From: Paenibacillus sp. USDA918EY
Lineage (GTDB): Bacteria; Bacillota; Bacilli; Paenibacillales; Paenibacillaceae
Length of the DNA stretch: 64,000 bases
Reading direction: 5' to 3'
Assembly (NCBI RefSeq): GCF_009870825.1
Contig: NZ_WTWY01000003.1
Coordinates: 372,001-436,000 of the forward strand
Part shown: piece by piece, positions 29,301 through 37,403 of the stretch
Numbering within the stretch: position 1 is the first letter of the stretch
Layout: every line of letters starts with the position of its first letter
Made by a program: the position numbers and the translations under genes
Notes under the pieces: generated by a model
Databases searched by the model: none
The model's input: only the letters and a program-made list of their open reading frames with translations
What the model was told of the DNA's origin: nothing

Positions 29301-29557
29301 GAATCGAGAAATACGTTTACGGTCTTGCCGGGATCCTTTCCGCTTCCCGACGGAATCCATACGGCCCAATCCGCCGGAGCCGGACTGGCGATGCCGTTCC
29401 AGCTGGCGTCCGGCGCGGACGCCGTCTGCTCGAAGCCGCCGTTGTCCATCAGGTTGGCCGTTTCAGCTGTTGCCTCCGGAATCGGCGGACCGTATCCCCC
29501 CGGTAAAACCATGGATAAAACCATGCTGGTTGCTGCAAGTAAACTTAACTTTTTCAC
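26378..29557 (-). CDS. Secreted polysaccharide lyase family 8 (hyaluronate/chondroitin/xanthan lyase type)
   Basis: A 1059-residue secreted enzyme. In order: signal peptide (1-33 or so), a CBM4/9-like carbohydrate-binding domain (about 35-190), a bacterial Ig-like Big_2 domain (about 200-280), then the PL8 alpha-toroid and beta-sandwich domains. The catalytic set is visible with the spacing of pneumococcal hyaluronate lyase (N349, H399, Y408): N473 in TGAN, H523 in LVQHSN, Y532 in AGYG. R586 and the aromatic patch W415-W416 also fall where expected. It cleaves a uronic-acid polysaccharide by beta-elimination; the exact polymer cannot be told. The GTG at 29557 is chosen for the GGGGTGA before it. 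A good cre site lies 170 bases upstream. Confidence 0.92.
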   Translation of the reverse strand: MKKLSLLAATSMVLSMVLPGGYGPPIPEATAETANLMDNGGFEQTASAPDASWNGIASPAPADWAVWIPSGSGKDPGKTVNVFLDSAVHHEGKQSMAFDALQTSRVSVNQKATKIAAGKSYKLSMWVKTENVAGTGAYFRTQYYNSSKVGDGPASNKLLGTNDWTLQQVYMTIPSGVTKLVIEPFLETGTGKAWFDDVRLEEYGRITGLALDQTAVSLGVGETLALGLTITPANAADQTVIWSSSRPDVVAVDSNGVLTAAGAGTATIAAATPDGIKAECLVNVESAETAEAYRNLRLKWTEKLTGGSRSTSDDPDIRAAVGRTDNSVSNDAGSGYLDLLNKTEGRTYLWNDLQSATDSAQISSAYGRIRTMAVAYATEGSRFYRNPELRDAIIGALDWMYANRYNEKKSAYGNWWDWEIGAPQILNDAVVLMYDQLTPAQIGNYMKAVDAFDPDPAKGTVLGVKGTKMTGANLLDKALVVTVRGVIGKNSAKITLGRDAIGPEFVYATHGDGVYEDGSLVQHSNIAYTAGYGAVWLSRAADMTYLLNGSPWPVTDPNVNNVYRWVTDTFEPVIYKGLYMDMVNGRGISREGSGSARGTIVTLLRLAEGAPADVAASIQSMSKEWIGKDTTYDDYYAGLSIYDLILVKRLMNDASIQPRGEWVHSQVFAGMDRVVHLREGYGFGLSMFSNRISAFEKGNNENLKGWYTGIGMTYLYNQDLLQYRNGFWPTVNAFRLPGTTTDGSGEGMTPGEWKSYMNTKTWVGGTSVDGLYSTAGMDFSLSQVTGSSLAGKKSWFMFDDEIVALGAGITKTAAGPKPVETIVDNRKINDAGDNALTVNGIKQPGAVGWSETLKGVKWAHLAGNVPGSDIGYYFPEASDLYALRESRTGSWSEINSGESKTPLTRNYVSLAFEHGATPNNAAYSYVLLPGKDAAATASYGGNPQVEILSNTAALQAVKHKRLGITAANFWSSGTIGAMTAKNPAAVMVKETSGELLLAVSDPTQQQSVVTVELRQPGLSVAQKDDSVQVSQSGGVTTIQVNVQGSIGRTHTVKFKTVSP

Positions 29558-30171
29558 CCTGCTCACCCCGTCCACGTGTTTTTTGAAAACAAATGCTCAT
29601 GCTGTTCCGACGCGTACTGCTTTCAAAACCATGGTCCCTGCCTGTTGCTTCATGTTGATCGGAGGCGGCCGAAATCCGGGGACGAATGCGACAGTACAGA
29701 AAAGAAGATGATCACGCCGCCCGTATGTAAGCGCTATCAAATGATTTGGCGGACAGCCTGGGATTCTGCCCGGATCGGGAATTCCCAGGTTCGCCTCGAT
29801 TTCTGCTTTCCAAAGCCGGGAGCGGAAGAACCGCCGTACGCTCCTAAAGCCACGGTTCTGGAGGGACATCCGCTCGGCCGCAAAACCTCCCGAAACGCCG
29901 AACCGATCTTCGTGTACATTATACATTTCCCCAAACGATTTGCGAAAGACGAAAAACGTGAAAAATGTTTACCTTTTTGAAGCGCCGGCTCCCATCTTTT
30001 CGGGAAGCGCTTGGAACGACCCATCCCGCGAACGGATACGTTTCCGCCGCGAATTCGGGGGTCGAACGCAATGCGATTGTCAACATAACGATAAAAACGG
30101 TTCTCTTATCGGGTTCGACGAATGGTATGATAAAATGACAGATGAATTTTGTCCTGGGAAGTGAATACATA
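29558..30171. other. Divergent intergenic region, PL8 lyase / MocR
   Basis: About 610 bases containing the cre site at 29726-29739 and presumably promoters for both genes. An AT-rich element (GGTATGATAAAATGAC, near 30123-30138) is a plausible -10 region for the MocR gene but has no clear -35 partner. No other gene is supported. Confidence 0.5.
29726..29739. promoter_or_regulatory. Probable CcpA-binding (cre) site
   Basis: TGTAAGCGCTATCA matches the cre consensus TGTAANCGNTNNCA at every fixed position. It lies in the divergent region between the PL8 lyase gene and the MocR gene, 170 bases before the lyase start, and would bring lyase expression under glucose repression. Confidence 0.6.
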
Positions 30172-31608
30172 ATGTGGAAGCCCGACCGTCACAGCAAAAA
30201 ACCGCTCTATGAACAAATCGCCGATCATCTGGAGCAGCGGATATCCTACGGCGAATTTCCGCCCGGCAGCCTGCTGCCGTCCGAAAGAAAGCTGGCCGAG
30301 CAGCTCGGGGTCAACCGGAGCACGGTCATTTTGGCTTTCGGAGAGCTGCGGTCGATGGGAATCATCGAGAGCCGTCCCGGCAGCGGCACGCACGTGAGCA
30401 AATACAAATGGGGAGCCGTGCCGAAACATACCCCCAATTGGAAGCGGTATGCCGAAGGCGGGAGCTTTTTGCCGAACCTGCCGTTTCTGCGCCGGATTCG
30501 CGAAGCGCTGCAGCAAAACCCGGATCTCATCGATTTCGCCAGCGGGGAGCTGTCCGCGGACTTGTCGCCGCTCGGGGAAATTACCGAACTGATGGGAGCG
30601 CAGCCCTCCCCTTCTTATTTGGGGTATGACCACCCGCAAGGGTACATGCCTTTAAGACAAGCCGTTGCCTCATACCTGGACCGGTATCGCGGGGTCCAGA
30701 CGACGGAATCGTCCGTATTGATTACTTCGGGATCCCAGCAGTCGCTGTATTTGATCACGCAGTGCCTGTTGTCCCCCGGAGACGCGGTGGCGATCGAAGA
30801 CCCGTCTTATCATTATTCGCTGCCGATGTTTCAGTCCGCGGGGCTGCGGATTTTCGGCCTGCCTGCCGACGAAGGCGGCATCCGGCCCGAGGAGATTCGT
30901 TCCTTGGTTAAAAAACACCGCATCAAAATGATCTTCGTCAACCCGAATTTTCAAAATCCGACGGGAGCGCTTCTGCCCGACGACAGGCGCGGCAAATTGC
31001 TGGAAATCGCAAGCGAGCTGGGCCTGCCGATCGTGGAGGATGACCCTTACAGCCTGACGGATTACGATGGTTTGGACCGTCCTTCGCTAAAGTCCATGGA
31101 TCGCGTCGGTTCCGTCCTGTATATCGGCTCCTTGTCCAAAATCGCGGCATCCGGCCTGCGCGTCGGATGGATGGTTGCCCCGCATTCGATCGTGGAACGG
31201 CTTGCGGATGCAAGACAGCAGATGGACTTCGGCCTGAGCGTCATACCGCAGCAGGTGGCGGCCCGGTTTTTGGAATCGCCTTATTTTGAGCCGCATTTGG
31301 AGCGCTTGCGCATGCAGCTGCGCCTGAAGCGGGACCTGCTGATCGATGCGCTGCATCAAGCGCTTCCGAAGCTTATCCGTTTTCACGTTCCGCAAGGCGG
31401 AATCCATTTGTGGTGCCAACTCGTGCCCGAGGTGAACGATGCCAAGCTGCTGGAAGAAGCGATCAAAAAGGGCGTCGTGTTTGTGCCCGGGAGTGTGTAC
31501 GGCTCGGATTCCGGGTACGTGCGGTTTACGTTCGGACGGGCAAAAGCCGAGAACATCGGGACGGGCATCGCCAAATTCGCCGAGGCCCTGCGGGCGTTGA
31601 TCCGTTAA
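30172..31608 (+). CDS. MocR/PdxR-family transcriptional regulator (GntR HTH + aminotransferase-like)
   Basis: A 478-residue regulator. Residues 5-75 or so form a GntR winged helix (LYEQIADHLEQRISYGEFPPG, then LPSERKLAEQLGVNRSTV). About 110-470 is a class I aminotransferase-like domain that binds pyridoxal phosphate, with the probable PLP lysine K323 in GSLSKIAASGLRVGW. The family controls vitamin B6, GABA or amino-acid genes. No pdx or gab gene is adjacent; the divergent neighbour is the PL8 lyase, so the target is unclear. The ATG at 30172 has a weak GGGAAGTG site; an in-frame ATG 30 bases earlier has none. Confidence 0.88.
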   Translation: MWKPDRHSKKPLYEQIADHLEQRISYGEFPPGSLLPSERKLAEQLGVNRSTVILAFGELRSMGIIESRPGSGTHVSKYKWGAVPKHTPNWKRYAEGGSFLPNLPFLRRIREALQQNPDLIDFASGELSADLSPLGEITELMGAQPSPSYLGYDHPQGYMPLRQAVASYLDRYRGVQTTESSVLITSGSQQSLYLITQCLLSPGDAVAIEDPSYHYSLPMFQSAGLRIFGLPADEGGIRPEEIRSLVKKHRIKMIFVNPNFQNPTGALLPDDRRGKLLEIASELGLPIVEDDPYSLTDYDGLDRPSLKSMDRVGSVLYIGSLSKIAASGLRVGWMVAPHSIVERLADARQQMDFGLSVIPQQVAARFLESPYFEPHLERLRMQLRLKRDLLIDALHQALPKLIRFHVPQGGIHLWCQLVPEVNDAKLLEEAIKKGVVFVPGSVYGSDSGYVRFTFGRAKAENIGTGIAKFAEALRALIR

Positions 31609-31634
31609 TGGCCCGGATGTTTGGTACACGAACA

Positions 31635-31692
31635 CGAAACGGACAACGGCCGCGCTATTCGAGCTGCGCGGCCGTTGTCCGTTTCGTTCTAT
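31635..31692 (+). terminator. Long perfect hairpin terminator
   Basis: A perfect 20-base-pair stem (31635-31654 with 31667-31686) around a 12-base loop, followed by a T-rich stretch. It ends the MocR transcript and abuts the stop codon of the convergent small membrane protein gene, so it probably serves both. Confidence 0.88.
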
Positions 31693-31693
31693 T

Positions 31694-31900
31694 TTATTTG
31701 CCGGTCCCGATCATGATCATAATGACGGCCAGCACGACGATGCAGGCGACGTAAATCCCGCTGAGACGCCCCCACTTTTTGCCCGTTTGCTTGAAATAAT
31801 TCGGGTCGCTGTCTTTGTTGCTTTTGGATTGCCCGATCATCATGGTGGCGATAAATCCACCGATCATCACGGCCACGGCGATTACCAATAACCAGAACAT
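31694..31900 (-). CDS. Small two-helix membrane protein
   Basis: A 68-residue protein with hydrophobic helices at about residues 3-22 and 47-64 joined by a charged loop (SKSNKDSDPNYFKQTGKKWGR). GGAGGGG precedes the ATG. I do not recognise a named family. It is bounded by a terminator at its end and shares no operon with a larger gene. Confidence 0.72.
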   Translation of the reverse strand: MFWLLVIAVAVMIGGFIATMMIGQSKSNKDSDPNYFKQTGKKWGRLSGIYVACIVVLAVIMIMIGTGK

Positions 31901-32001
31901 GTTTCCCCTCCTGCCATGGGTCCTTCCTTAACATGTCTCATTATAATAAAACGCCCGCCGATTGGCACCATCCATTTCTTCGGCGGATCGGACCATCCAG
32001 T

Positions 32002-32700
32002 TTACTCCCACAATCCGAACTCTTCATAGATTTTCCGCGAAACGACGCCGTCCTGCCGCATCTGATGATCTCGTTGGAATTTTCTGACGGCCGCGGACGT
32101 ACCCGGACCGAATCTCCCGTCGCATGGGCCTTCAAAAAATCCGGCGCTTTTCAGGCGGGACTGGATCAGCTGCACGTCTCCGCCGATATCCCCTTCGGCA
32201 AGATCCCTCGGATTTTGCTGTGGTTCTCCCAATACGTGCCCGTAAATCGTGACCTTGGTGCCGAGCGGAATCATATCGTACAATTCCAAAACGTTGGCGT
32301 TGTTCATGCGGATGCAGCCATGGCTTGCATGCTGTCCGATGGAATAAGACCTGTTGGTGCCATGAATGCCGTAAATGCCCCAAGGAACGTTTAAGCCAAG
32401 CCATCTGGGGCCGAAAGCGGGTCCCCAATTTTTCCCTTTGTATACCACTTTATACTCCCCGATCGGGGTGGGTGTGGACGGGTTTCCGACCGCAACGGCA
32501 TATTTTTTGATGATTTGGCCTTTTTTCTTGACGACAAGCCGGTGTTTGACCGGATAAACCTCAATGGCGTATTCCCCTTCGTCGGCGACGATGGGCAGCG
32601 ACGGCTCGGCAAATGCGGCTGCCGTATGGCCGGTCCAGAAAAGCGCAAGACATAACGCCATCATGGAAAAGGCATATTTATGTATGTTCCGATCCAACAT
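32002..32700 (-). CDS. L,D-transpeptidase (YkuD) with peptidoglycan-binding domain
   Basis: A 232-residue exported enzyme. It has a signal peptide (residues 1-31), a YkuD catalytic domain (about 43-160) with the motif HGTNR...GQHASHGCIRM carrying H127 and nucleophile C129, and a PG_binding_1 domain (about 168-228). It would form or exchange L,D cross-links, or attach groups to peptidoglycan, in the wall or spore cortex. The ATG at 32700 has AAAGTGGTG before it; a GTG nine bases earlier is also in frame. It is a single gene. Confidence 0.93.
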   Translation of the reverse strand: MLDRNIHKYAFSMMALCLALFWTGHTAAAFAEPSLPIVADEGEYAIEVYPVKHRLVVKKKGQIIKKYAVAVGNPSTPTPIGEYKVVYKGKNWGPAFGPRWLGLNVPWGIYGIHGTNRSYSIGQHASHGCIRMNNANVLELYDMIPLGTKVTIYGHVLGEPQQNPRDLAEGDIGGDVQLIQSRLKSAGFFEGPCDGRFGPGTSAAVRKFQRDHQMRQDGVVSRKIYEEFGLWE

Positions 32701-32793
32701 GGTCACCACTTTACCGTTAGGTCTTTTTTTAAGTTTGCGACCAAAACGGCTTTTTATGCAAAACCGTTCAAAGAATGCTGCCGTACTAGATCA

Positions 32794-32830
32794 GCAAAAA
32801 GCCTCCCTTGAAAAAATCAAGGAAGGCTTT
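32794..32830 (-). terminator. Intrinsic terminator of tyrS
   Basis: On the minus strand AAAGCCTTCCTTGA pairs with TCAAGGGAGGCTTT (one mismatch), followed by TT and a T-rich run. It lies just after the tyrS stop. Confidence 0.85.
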
Positions 32831-32851
32831 GGGAAACGGCGGAAGCTTTTT

Positions 32852-34111
32852 TTACGATATTTTGACCAGGCTGTAGTTTTTCTTGCCTTTGCGGATAATG
32901 ATGAAGCGCCCGCCGATCGCGTGCTCCGCGGTCACTTCCAGCGCCAAATCCGTCACGCGTTCGCCGTTCATCGAAATCGCGCCGTTGTTAATATCTTCGC
33001 GCGCCTGGCGTTTGGAAGGTTCGATGCCCAGGTCCACCAGCCAGTCGACGATGTTTTTCGATTCCTTCGTCGCTTCGAACGTCGGCATTTCTTTGAAGCC
33101 CTGCTCGATCTCATCGGCCGTCAGCGATTTGATGTCGCCGCTGAACAAAGCGGCCGTGATGCGTTTGGCTTGCTCCAGCATTTCTTCGCCGTGCACGAAT
33201 CGGGTCATTTCTTCGGCGAGCGTTTTTTGCGCTTCGCGTTTATGCGGCTCGGTTTCCACCTTGCGCGCAAGCTCCCCGATTTCCTCTTGGGACAGGAACG
33301 TAAAGTATTTCAAGTATTTCACGACGTCGCGGTCGTCGGTATTCGCCCAGAACTGGTAGAATTCGAACGGCGTCGTTTTGTTCGGGTCCAGCCAGATAGC
33401 GCCTCCCGCGGTTTTGCCGAACTTCGTTCCGTCGGCTTTGAGCATGAGCGGAATCGTCAGACCGAACGCTTTCGCTTCCGATCCTTCCTTTTTACGGATC
33501 AGGTCCAGGCCGCTCGTAATGTTGCCCCATTGGTCGGAACCGCCGATTTGCAGCTGCACGTCCTCATGCTGGTACAAATGGAGGAAATCCAGCGACTGCA
33601 GGATTTGGTAGGAAAATTCCGTGAAGGAAATGCCGCTCTCGAGTCGGCTCGCTACGACGTCTTTGGCCAGCATCGCGTTGATGCTGAAGTTTTTGCCGTA
33701 GTCGCGCAAAAATTCGATGACGTTGATTTTATGCGTCCAGTCGTAGTTGTTGACGAACCGGATTTGATTGTCGCCTTCGGTCATAAACAATTTTTTCAGC
33801 TGCGCTGTCAGCGCGTCCACGTTGGCCTGGACTTGTTCCAGCGATTGCAGCGAACGCTCGGTTGTGCGCCCGCTCGGATCGCCGATCGTTCCGGTGGCTC
33901 CGCCGATCAAAATGACCGGACGATGGCCGGCAAGCTGGAACCGCTTCAGCACCATGAAAGGGATCAAGTGGCCGATATGCATGCTGTCCCCGGTCGGGTC
34001 CACCCCGCAGTATAACGAGATCGATTTTTGATTTGTCAATTCCCGGAGCCCTTCGGCGTCCGTCTGCTGATTGATGGCGTCGCGCCATTCAAGTTCGTCG
34101 ATAATATTCAA
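32852..34111 (-). CDS. tyrS: Tyrosyl-tRNA synthetase
   Basis: A 419-residue class I synthetase that charges tRNA-Tyr. The HIGH motif is at residues 45-48 (SMHIGHLIPF), the KMSKS-equivalent KFGKT at 230-234, and a C-terminal S4-like RNA-binding domain covers about 350-415 (RQAREDINNGAISMNGERV). The length is close to B. subtilis TyrS. Its T-box leader with a UAC specifier lies directly upstream, and a terminator follows. Confidence 0.97.
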   Translation of the reverse strand: MNIIDELEWRDAINQQTDAEGLRELTNQKSISLYCGVDPTGDSMHIGHLIPFMVLKRFQLAGHRPVILIGGATGTIGDPSGRTTERSLQSLEQVQANVDALTAQLKKLFMTEGDNQIRFVNNYDWTHKINVIEFLRDYGKNFSINAMLAKDVVASRLESGISFTEFSYQILQSLDFLHLYQHEDVQLQIGGSDQWGNITSGLDLIRKKEGSEAKAFGLTIPLMLKADGTKFGKTAGGAIWLDPNKTTPFEFYQFWANTDDRDVVKYLKYFTFLSQEEIGELARKVETEPHKREAQKTLAEEMTRFVHGEEMLEQAKRITAALFSGDIKSLTADEIEQGFKEMPTFEATKESKNIVDWLVDLGIEPSKRQAREDINNGAISMNGERVTDLALEVTAEHAIGGRFIIIRKGKKNYSLVKIS

Positions 34112-34157
34112 TGCAAAACACTCCCTTTAATTTCGTAATGCCCTTATAACGAACCAT

Positions 34158-34447
34158 TTATTTCGCGTTGAAAAACAAAAATCGTCCCTTGTCTAATTCT
34201 AGACATAGGGACGATTGAATAACCGTGTTACCACCCACATTGCATCAATGGCTTTCGCGCTGCCGCGCGCCATTCATGCCGCTCTTTTTCGCGAAATATC
34301 GTTCGCGATTCCGCCCGGCATTACCCGGGATGCTCCAGAGTGTAATTCGCTAAGCTTCGTATGTACCGGGTTCCACCACCCCCGGCTTTCTGGAACAGGG
34401 ACCAAGCTTGCTACTGGGCTCTTTCAACGCATGCCGTATATAAGATT
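34158..34447 (-). promoter_or_regulatory. T-box leader of tyrS, UAC (Tyr) specifier
   Basis: The minus strand carries the T-box core GGGTGGTAACACGG (near 34235-34222) and a terminator (AATCGTCCCTATGTCT...AGACAAGGGACGATT then TTTGTTTTT, about 34217-34163). The specifier region GAATTACACTCTGGAGC contains TAC at 34344-34342, reading tyrosine as expected for this gene. Uncharged tRNA-Tyr would induce tyrS. Confidence 0.95.
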
Positions 34448-34453
34448 ATCAAA

Positions 34454-34482
34454 AGTATAGTGAAATCGGATGTTCATGTCAA
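34454..34482 (-). promoter_or_regulatory. Sigma-A promoter of the tyrS T-box transcript
   Basis: A near-consensus promoter on the minus strand: TTGACA (34482-34477), 17 bases, TATACT (34459-34454). Confidence 0.88.
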
Positions 34483-34510
34483 CTATTCCTTATCCTTGCC
34501 GGCCTCGCGC

Positions 34511-35380
34511 CTATTTGTAATACCGGCTGCGAAACCGGCTCGGGGACTCTCCGGTCCAACGCTTGAACTGCCTGCTGAAATGCGCGATGTTTTTATAGCC
34601 GAGCCGGGCCGAAATCGCTTCGACCGACAGCTCCGGATCCATTAGCATCAGCTTCGATTTTTTCAGCATCAGCGCCGATAAATACTGCCGGGGCGACATC
34701 CCGTAGACTTGGGCGAAAATCCGGTTGAGCGCCGACGGGCTGTAGCCGACCGCCGCGGCGGCGGACGCGATCGTGTCGCCGGAGTCCCGGGCGCCGCCCT
34801 CCCGCGTCTCCTCGACCTCCCGTTCCAGAAGCGACGCCGCCCGGGAAGCGATCTGGGAGTATCGAGAATGCGAAGCGTCCGTCTCCTGCCCGGAAAGCGT
34901 CCCGCTAATGCCTGCGAACAGCTCGAACAAAGCGGACAAAATTCTCATCCGCGAGTCCACGCGCGCGGCGGTTTCGTCCGAGGTCAACGCAAGCAGCCGG
35001 TCCAGCGCGGGACGTACCGCTTCCGACAGCGGACTGCCGGCTTTATGGAAACAGGCGTGGTTCCAGCAAAGCAGCTCGCGAAACGACGGTTCGTCCACGT
35101 CGAAATGAAGGCAATAATACGTCATGTCCTCCTCGCCGATCACCCGGCTTTCATGCGGATCGCCAGGATTGAGCAGCATCAGGTCGCCCGGCTTTTGGAT
35201 ATAACGTTTGCCGTTCACGCACATCTCCTGCGTTCCCTCCAGCACGAGATTCACTTCGAACAGCGGATGCCTGTGAATCGGATAGCTCCAATCCCCGGCG
35301 ACCGTTCGCCAATGGGCGGCAAACACGCGAAAGGTCGAATCGATGTCGGGAAGCATCACTTCCTTGCGTATGCGGTCCAT
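34511..35380 (-). CDS. AraC-family regulator (cupin + HTH), divergent from xynB
   Basis: A 289-residue soluble regulator. The N-terminal half is a cupin-like sugar-sensing fold (HRHPLFEVNLVLEGTQEMCVNGKRY, then GDLMLLNPGDPHES), and the last 100 residues are an AraC DNA-binding domain (IASAAAAVGYSPSALNRIF and ISARLGYKNIAHFSRQFKRWTG). The frame opens back to 35473, but the conserved text starts at the ATG at 35380; its ribosome site (AAGTGGAA) is modest. It is divergently placed from the beta-xylosidase gene and probably activates it. Confidence 0.88.
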   Translation of the reverse strand: MDRIRKEVMLPDIDSTFRVFAAHWRTVAGDWSYPIHRHPLFEVNLVLEGTQEMCVNGKRYIQKPGDLMLLNPGDPHESRVIGEEDMTYYCLHFDVDEPSFRELLCWNHACFHKAGSPLSEAVRPALDRLLALTSDETAARVDSRMRILSALFELFAGISGTLSGQETDASHSRYSQIASRAASLLEREVEETREGGARDSGDTIASAAAAVGYSPSALNRIFAQVYGMSPRQYLSALMLKKSKLMLMDPELSVEAISARLGYKNIAHFSRQFKRWTGESPSRFRSRYYK

Positions 35381-35491
35381 CGCAAATTCCACTTGCCACC
35401 AGCTCCTTCGCTTGATTCCATAGGTGATCAAAAATGTGATTGAAATGGGTAAAAACATGCAAGCCTTGGGCATGGGATCGCCCGAAAATCA

Positions 35492-35520
35492 TTGATAAGA
35501 TGTAGTCATTATAGCATAAA
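35492..35520 (+). promoter_or_regulatory. Possible promoter of xynB
   Basis: TTGATA (35492-35497) and CATAAA (35515-35520), 17 bases apart. The -10 is poor, which suits an activator-dependent promoter. An inverted repeat (TTCTC TTTTT GAGAA, 35532-35546) follows. Confidence 0.35.
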
Positions 35521-35579
35521 CTCCAATCCGTTCTCTTTTTGAGAAGAATGGGTAATTTCATACCGCGAGGAGTGTTACG

Positions 35580-37187
35580 ATGACCATCATTCAAAATCCG
35601 ATCCTGACGGGGTTTAACCCCGATCCTTGCATTTGCCGGGCCGGCGAAGATTATTATATTGCCGTGTCGACGTTCGAGTGGTTCCCCGGCGTCGGGATTT
35701 ACCATTCGAAAGACTTGAAGCATTGGCGTCTCGTATCCAGACCTCTCAACCGGCTCAGCCAGCTCAACATGACGGGCAATCCGGATTCGGGCGGCATTTG
35801 GGCACCCCAATTGTCTTATGCTGACGAACGGTTCTGGCTCATTTACACCGACGTCAAAGTGACGGAAGGACAATGGAAGGACTGCCATAACTATCTCGTC
35901 ACCTGCGACACGATCGACGGCGAATGGTCCGAGCCGGTCCATATGAACAGCTCCGGGTTCGACCCGTCCCTGTTCCATGACGAGGACGGCAAAAAATATT
36001 TCATCAACATGATGTGGGACCAGCGCGTCGGCCATCATCCGTTTTACGGCATCGTGCTGCAGGAATACGACGCCGAGGCGCAAAAGCTCGTCGGAAAACC
36101 GGAAATCATTTTCAAAGGCACCGACATCAAGCTGACCGAAGCGCCGCATCTGTATAAAATCAATGGCTACTACTACCTGCTTACCGCCGAAGGCGGCACC
36201 CGTTACGACCATCAGGCGACGATCGCACGCTCCAGACAACTTCGCGGCCCTTACGAGGTGCACCCGGAAAATCCGCTGATTTCCTCCTGGTCCACGCCGC
36301 GCAATCCGCTGCAAAAAGCCGGACATGCCTCGATTGTGCAGACCCATACCGATGAATGGTTCCTCGTTCATCTGACGGGCCGGCCGCTGCCGCGGGAAGG
36401 CCAGCCGCTGCTCGATCCGCGCGGGTTTTGCCCGCTCGGCCGGGAGACGGCGATCCAGCGTCTGGAATGGCGGGGCGATTGGCCTTACGTCGTAGGCGGA
36501 AACTCCCCCGCGCTGGAAATCGAAGGCCCGAACATTCCGGAAGCGCCGTGGGAACCGGACATTCCGGAAAAAGACGACTTCAACGACGACGTGCTGAACC
36601 TGCATTTTCAAAATCTGCGCATTCCGTTAGGACCGGATACGGTGTCGCTCACCGACCGCCCCGGACATCTGCGCCTGTACGGCCGGGAATCGCTGACGTC
36701 CAAATTCACGCAGGCTTACGTGGCGCGGCGCTGGCAGCATTTCAAATTTACGGCCGAAACGAAGGTGGCCTTTCAGCCGCAAACCTTCCAGCAATCCGCA
36801 GGGCTCGTCAATTATTACAACACCCAAAACTGGACGTCCTGCCAGATCACCTGGAACGAAGAAAAGGGCCGCATTTTGGAGCTCGTTTCCTGCGATAATT
36901 TTGTCTTCGACCAACCTTTGAAGGGCCGGGAAATACCGGTTCCGGACGAGGTGGAATACGTATATTTACGCGTCGACGTCGATTACGGCGATTATCGTTA
37001 TTCCTATTCGTTTGACGGTAAAACTTGGTCGGCTATTCCGGTGACGTTCGACTCCTACAAGCTGTCGGATGACTACATCCAGGGCGGCGGGTTCTTCACG
37101 GGCGCGTTCGTCGGGATGCAATGCCAGGACACGTCCGGACGGCGCCAACACGCCGATTTCGATTATTTCAGCTATATCACGCGGTAA
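35580..37187 (+). CDS. xynB: GH43 beta-xylosidase
   Basis: A 535-residue intracellular glycosidase, close to the length of B. subtilis XynB. Residues 1-310 form the five-bladed propeller with the GH43 triad in place: base D15 (FNPDP), modulator D128 (GFDPSLF) and acid E187 (LTEAPHLY). Residues 330-535 are the C-terminal beta-sandwich usual for this subfamily. It releases xylose from xylo-oligosaccharides, and some relatives also cut arabinofuranosides. No signal peptide, so it acts on imported sugar. CGAGGAG precedes the ATG. The divergent AraC gene is its probable regulator. Confidence 0.94.
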   Translation: MTIIQNPILTGFNPDPCICRAGEDYYIAVSTFEWFPGVGIYHSKDLKHWRLVSRPLNRLSQLNMTGNPDSGGIWAPQLSYADERFWLIYTDVKVTEGQWKDCHNYLVTCDTIDGEWSEPVHMNSSGFDPSLFHDEDGKKYFINMMWDQRVGHHPFYGIVLQEYDAEAQKLVGKPEIIFKGTDIKLTEAPHLYKINGYYYLLTAEGGTRYDHQATIARSRQLRGPYEVHPENPLISSWSTPRNPLQKAGHASIVQTHTDEWFLVHLTGRPLPREGQPLLDPRGFCPLGRETAIQRLEWRGDWPYVVGGNSPALEIEGPNIPEAPWEPDIPEKDDFNDDVLNLHFQNLRIPLGPDTVSLTDRPGHLRLYGRESLTSKFTQAYVARRWQHFKFTAETKVAFQPQTFQQSAGLVNYYNTQNWTSCQITWNEEKGRILELVSCDNFVFDQPLKGREIPVPDEVEYVYLRVDVDYGDYRYSYSFDGKTWSAIPVTFDSYKLSDDYIQGGGFFTGAFVGMQCQDTSGRRQHADFDYFSYITR

Positions 37188-37213
37188 GGAAGCCCCAACT
37201 GGTTCATCGAAGA

Positions 37214-37240
37214 CGGTCTGCCCAGGCAGATCGTTTTTGC
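37214..37240 (+). terminator. Intrinsic terminator after xynB
   Basis: CGGTCTGCC and GGCAGATCG pair (one G-T) around a tight loop, followed by TTTTT. It is the first of three hairpins in the gap between the convergent xynB gene and the permease operon. Confidence 0.7.
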
Positions 37241-37290
37241 TTGGCAGATCCTCGGTCCCCCTTTACCGCCAGTCCTCCGTTATATACAAT

Positions 37291-37328
37291 AAAGTCCCTT
37301 CCACGTGTTATTGGAAGGGACTTTTTAT
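37291..37328 (+). terminator. Second hairpin terminator after xynB
   Basis: A perfect 12-base-pair stem AAAGTCCCTTCC with GGAAGGGACTTT and T residues after it on the plus strand. The reverse strand is also followed by T-rich sequence, so it may act in both directions. Confidence 0.75.
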
Positions 37329-37350
37329 GCAAGCCGCCTGCCGGCAGCAT

Positions 37351-37400
37351 AAAAGCTTGCCCGAAGACTATAACCAATCTTCGCGGCAAGCTTTTGTTTC
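37351..37400. terminator. Bidirectional hairpin between convergent operons
   Basis: An 11-pair stem AAAAGCTTGCC with GGCAAGCTTTT, with a further internal pairing (CGAAGA...TCTTCG), and T residues on both sides. It ends four bases before the stop codon of the leftward permease gene. Confidence 0.75.
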
Positions 37401-37403
37401 TTT

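Noticed and set aside
32564..34015. Open plus-strand frame of about 480 codons over tyrS
   Set aside because: Antisense to a certain tyrosyl-tRNA synthetase; no family likeness. Similar shadows at 35151-36611 (minus) and 50991-52376 (plus) were dropped for the same reason.
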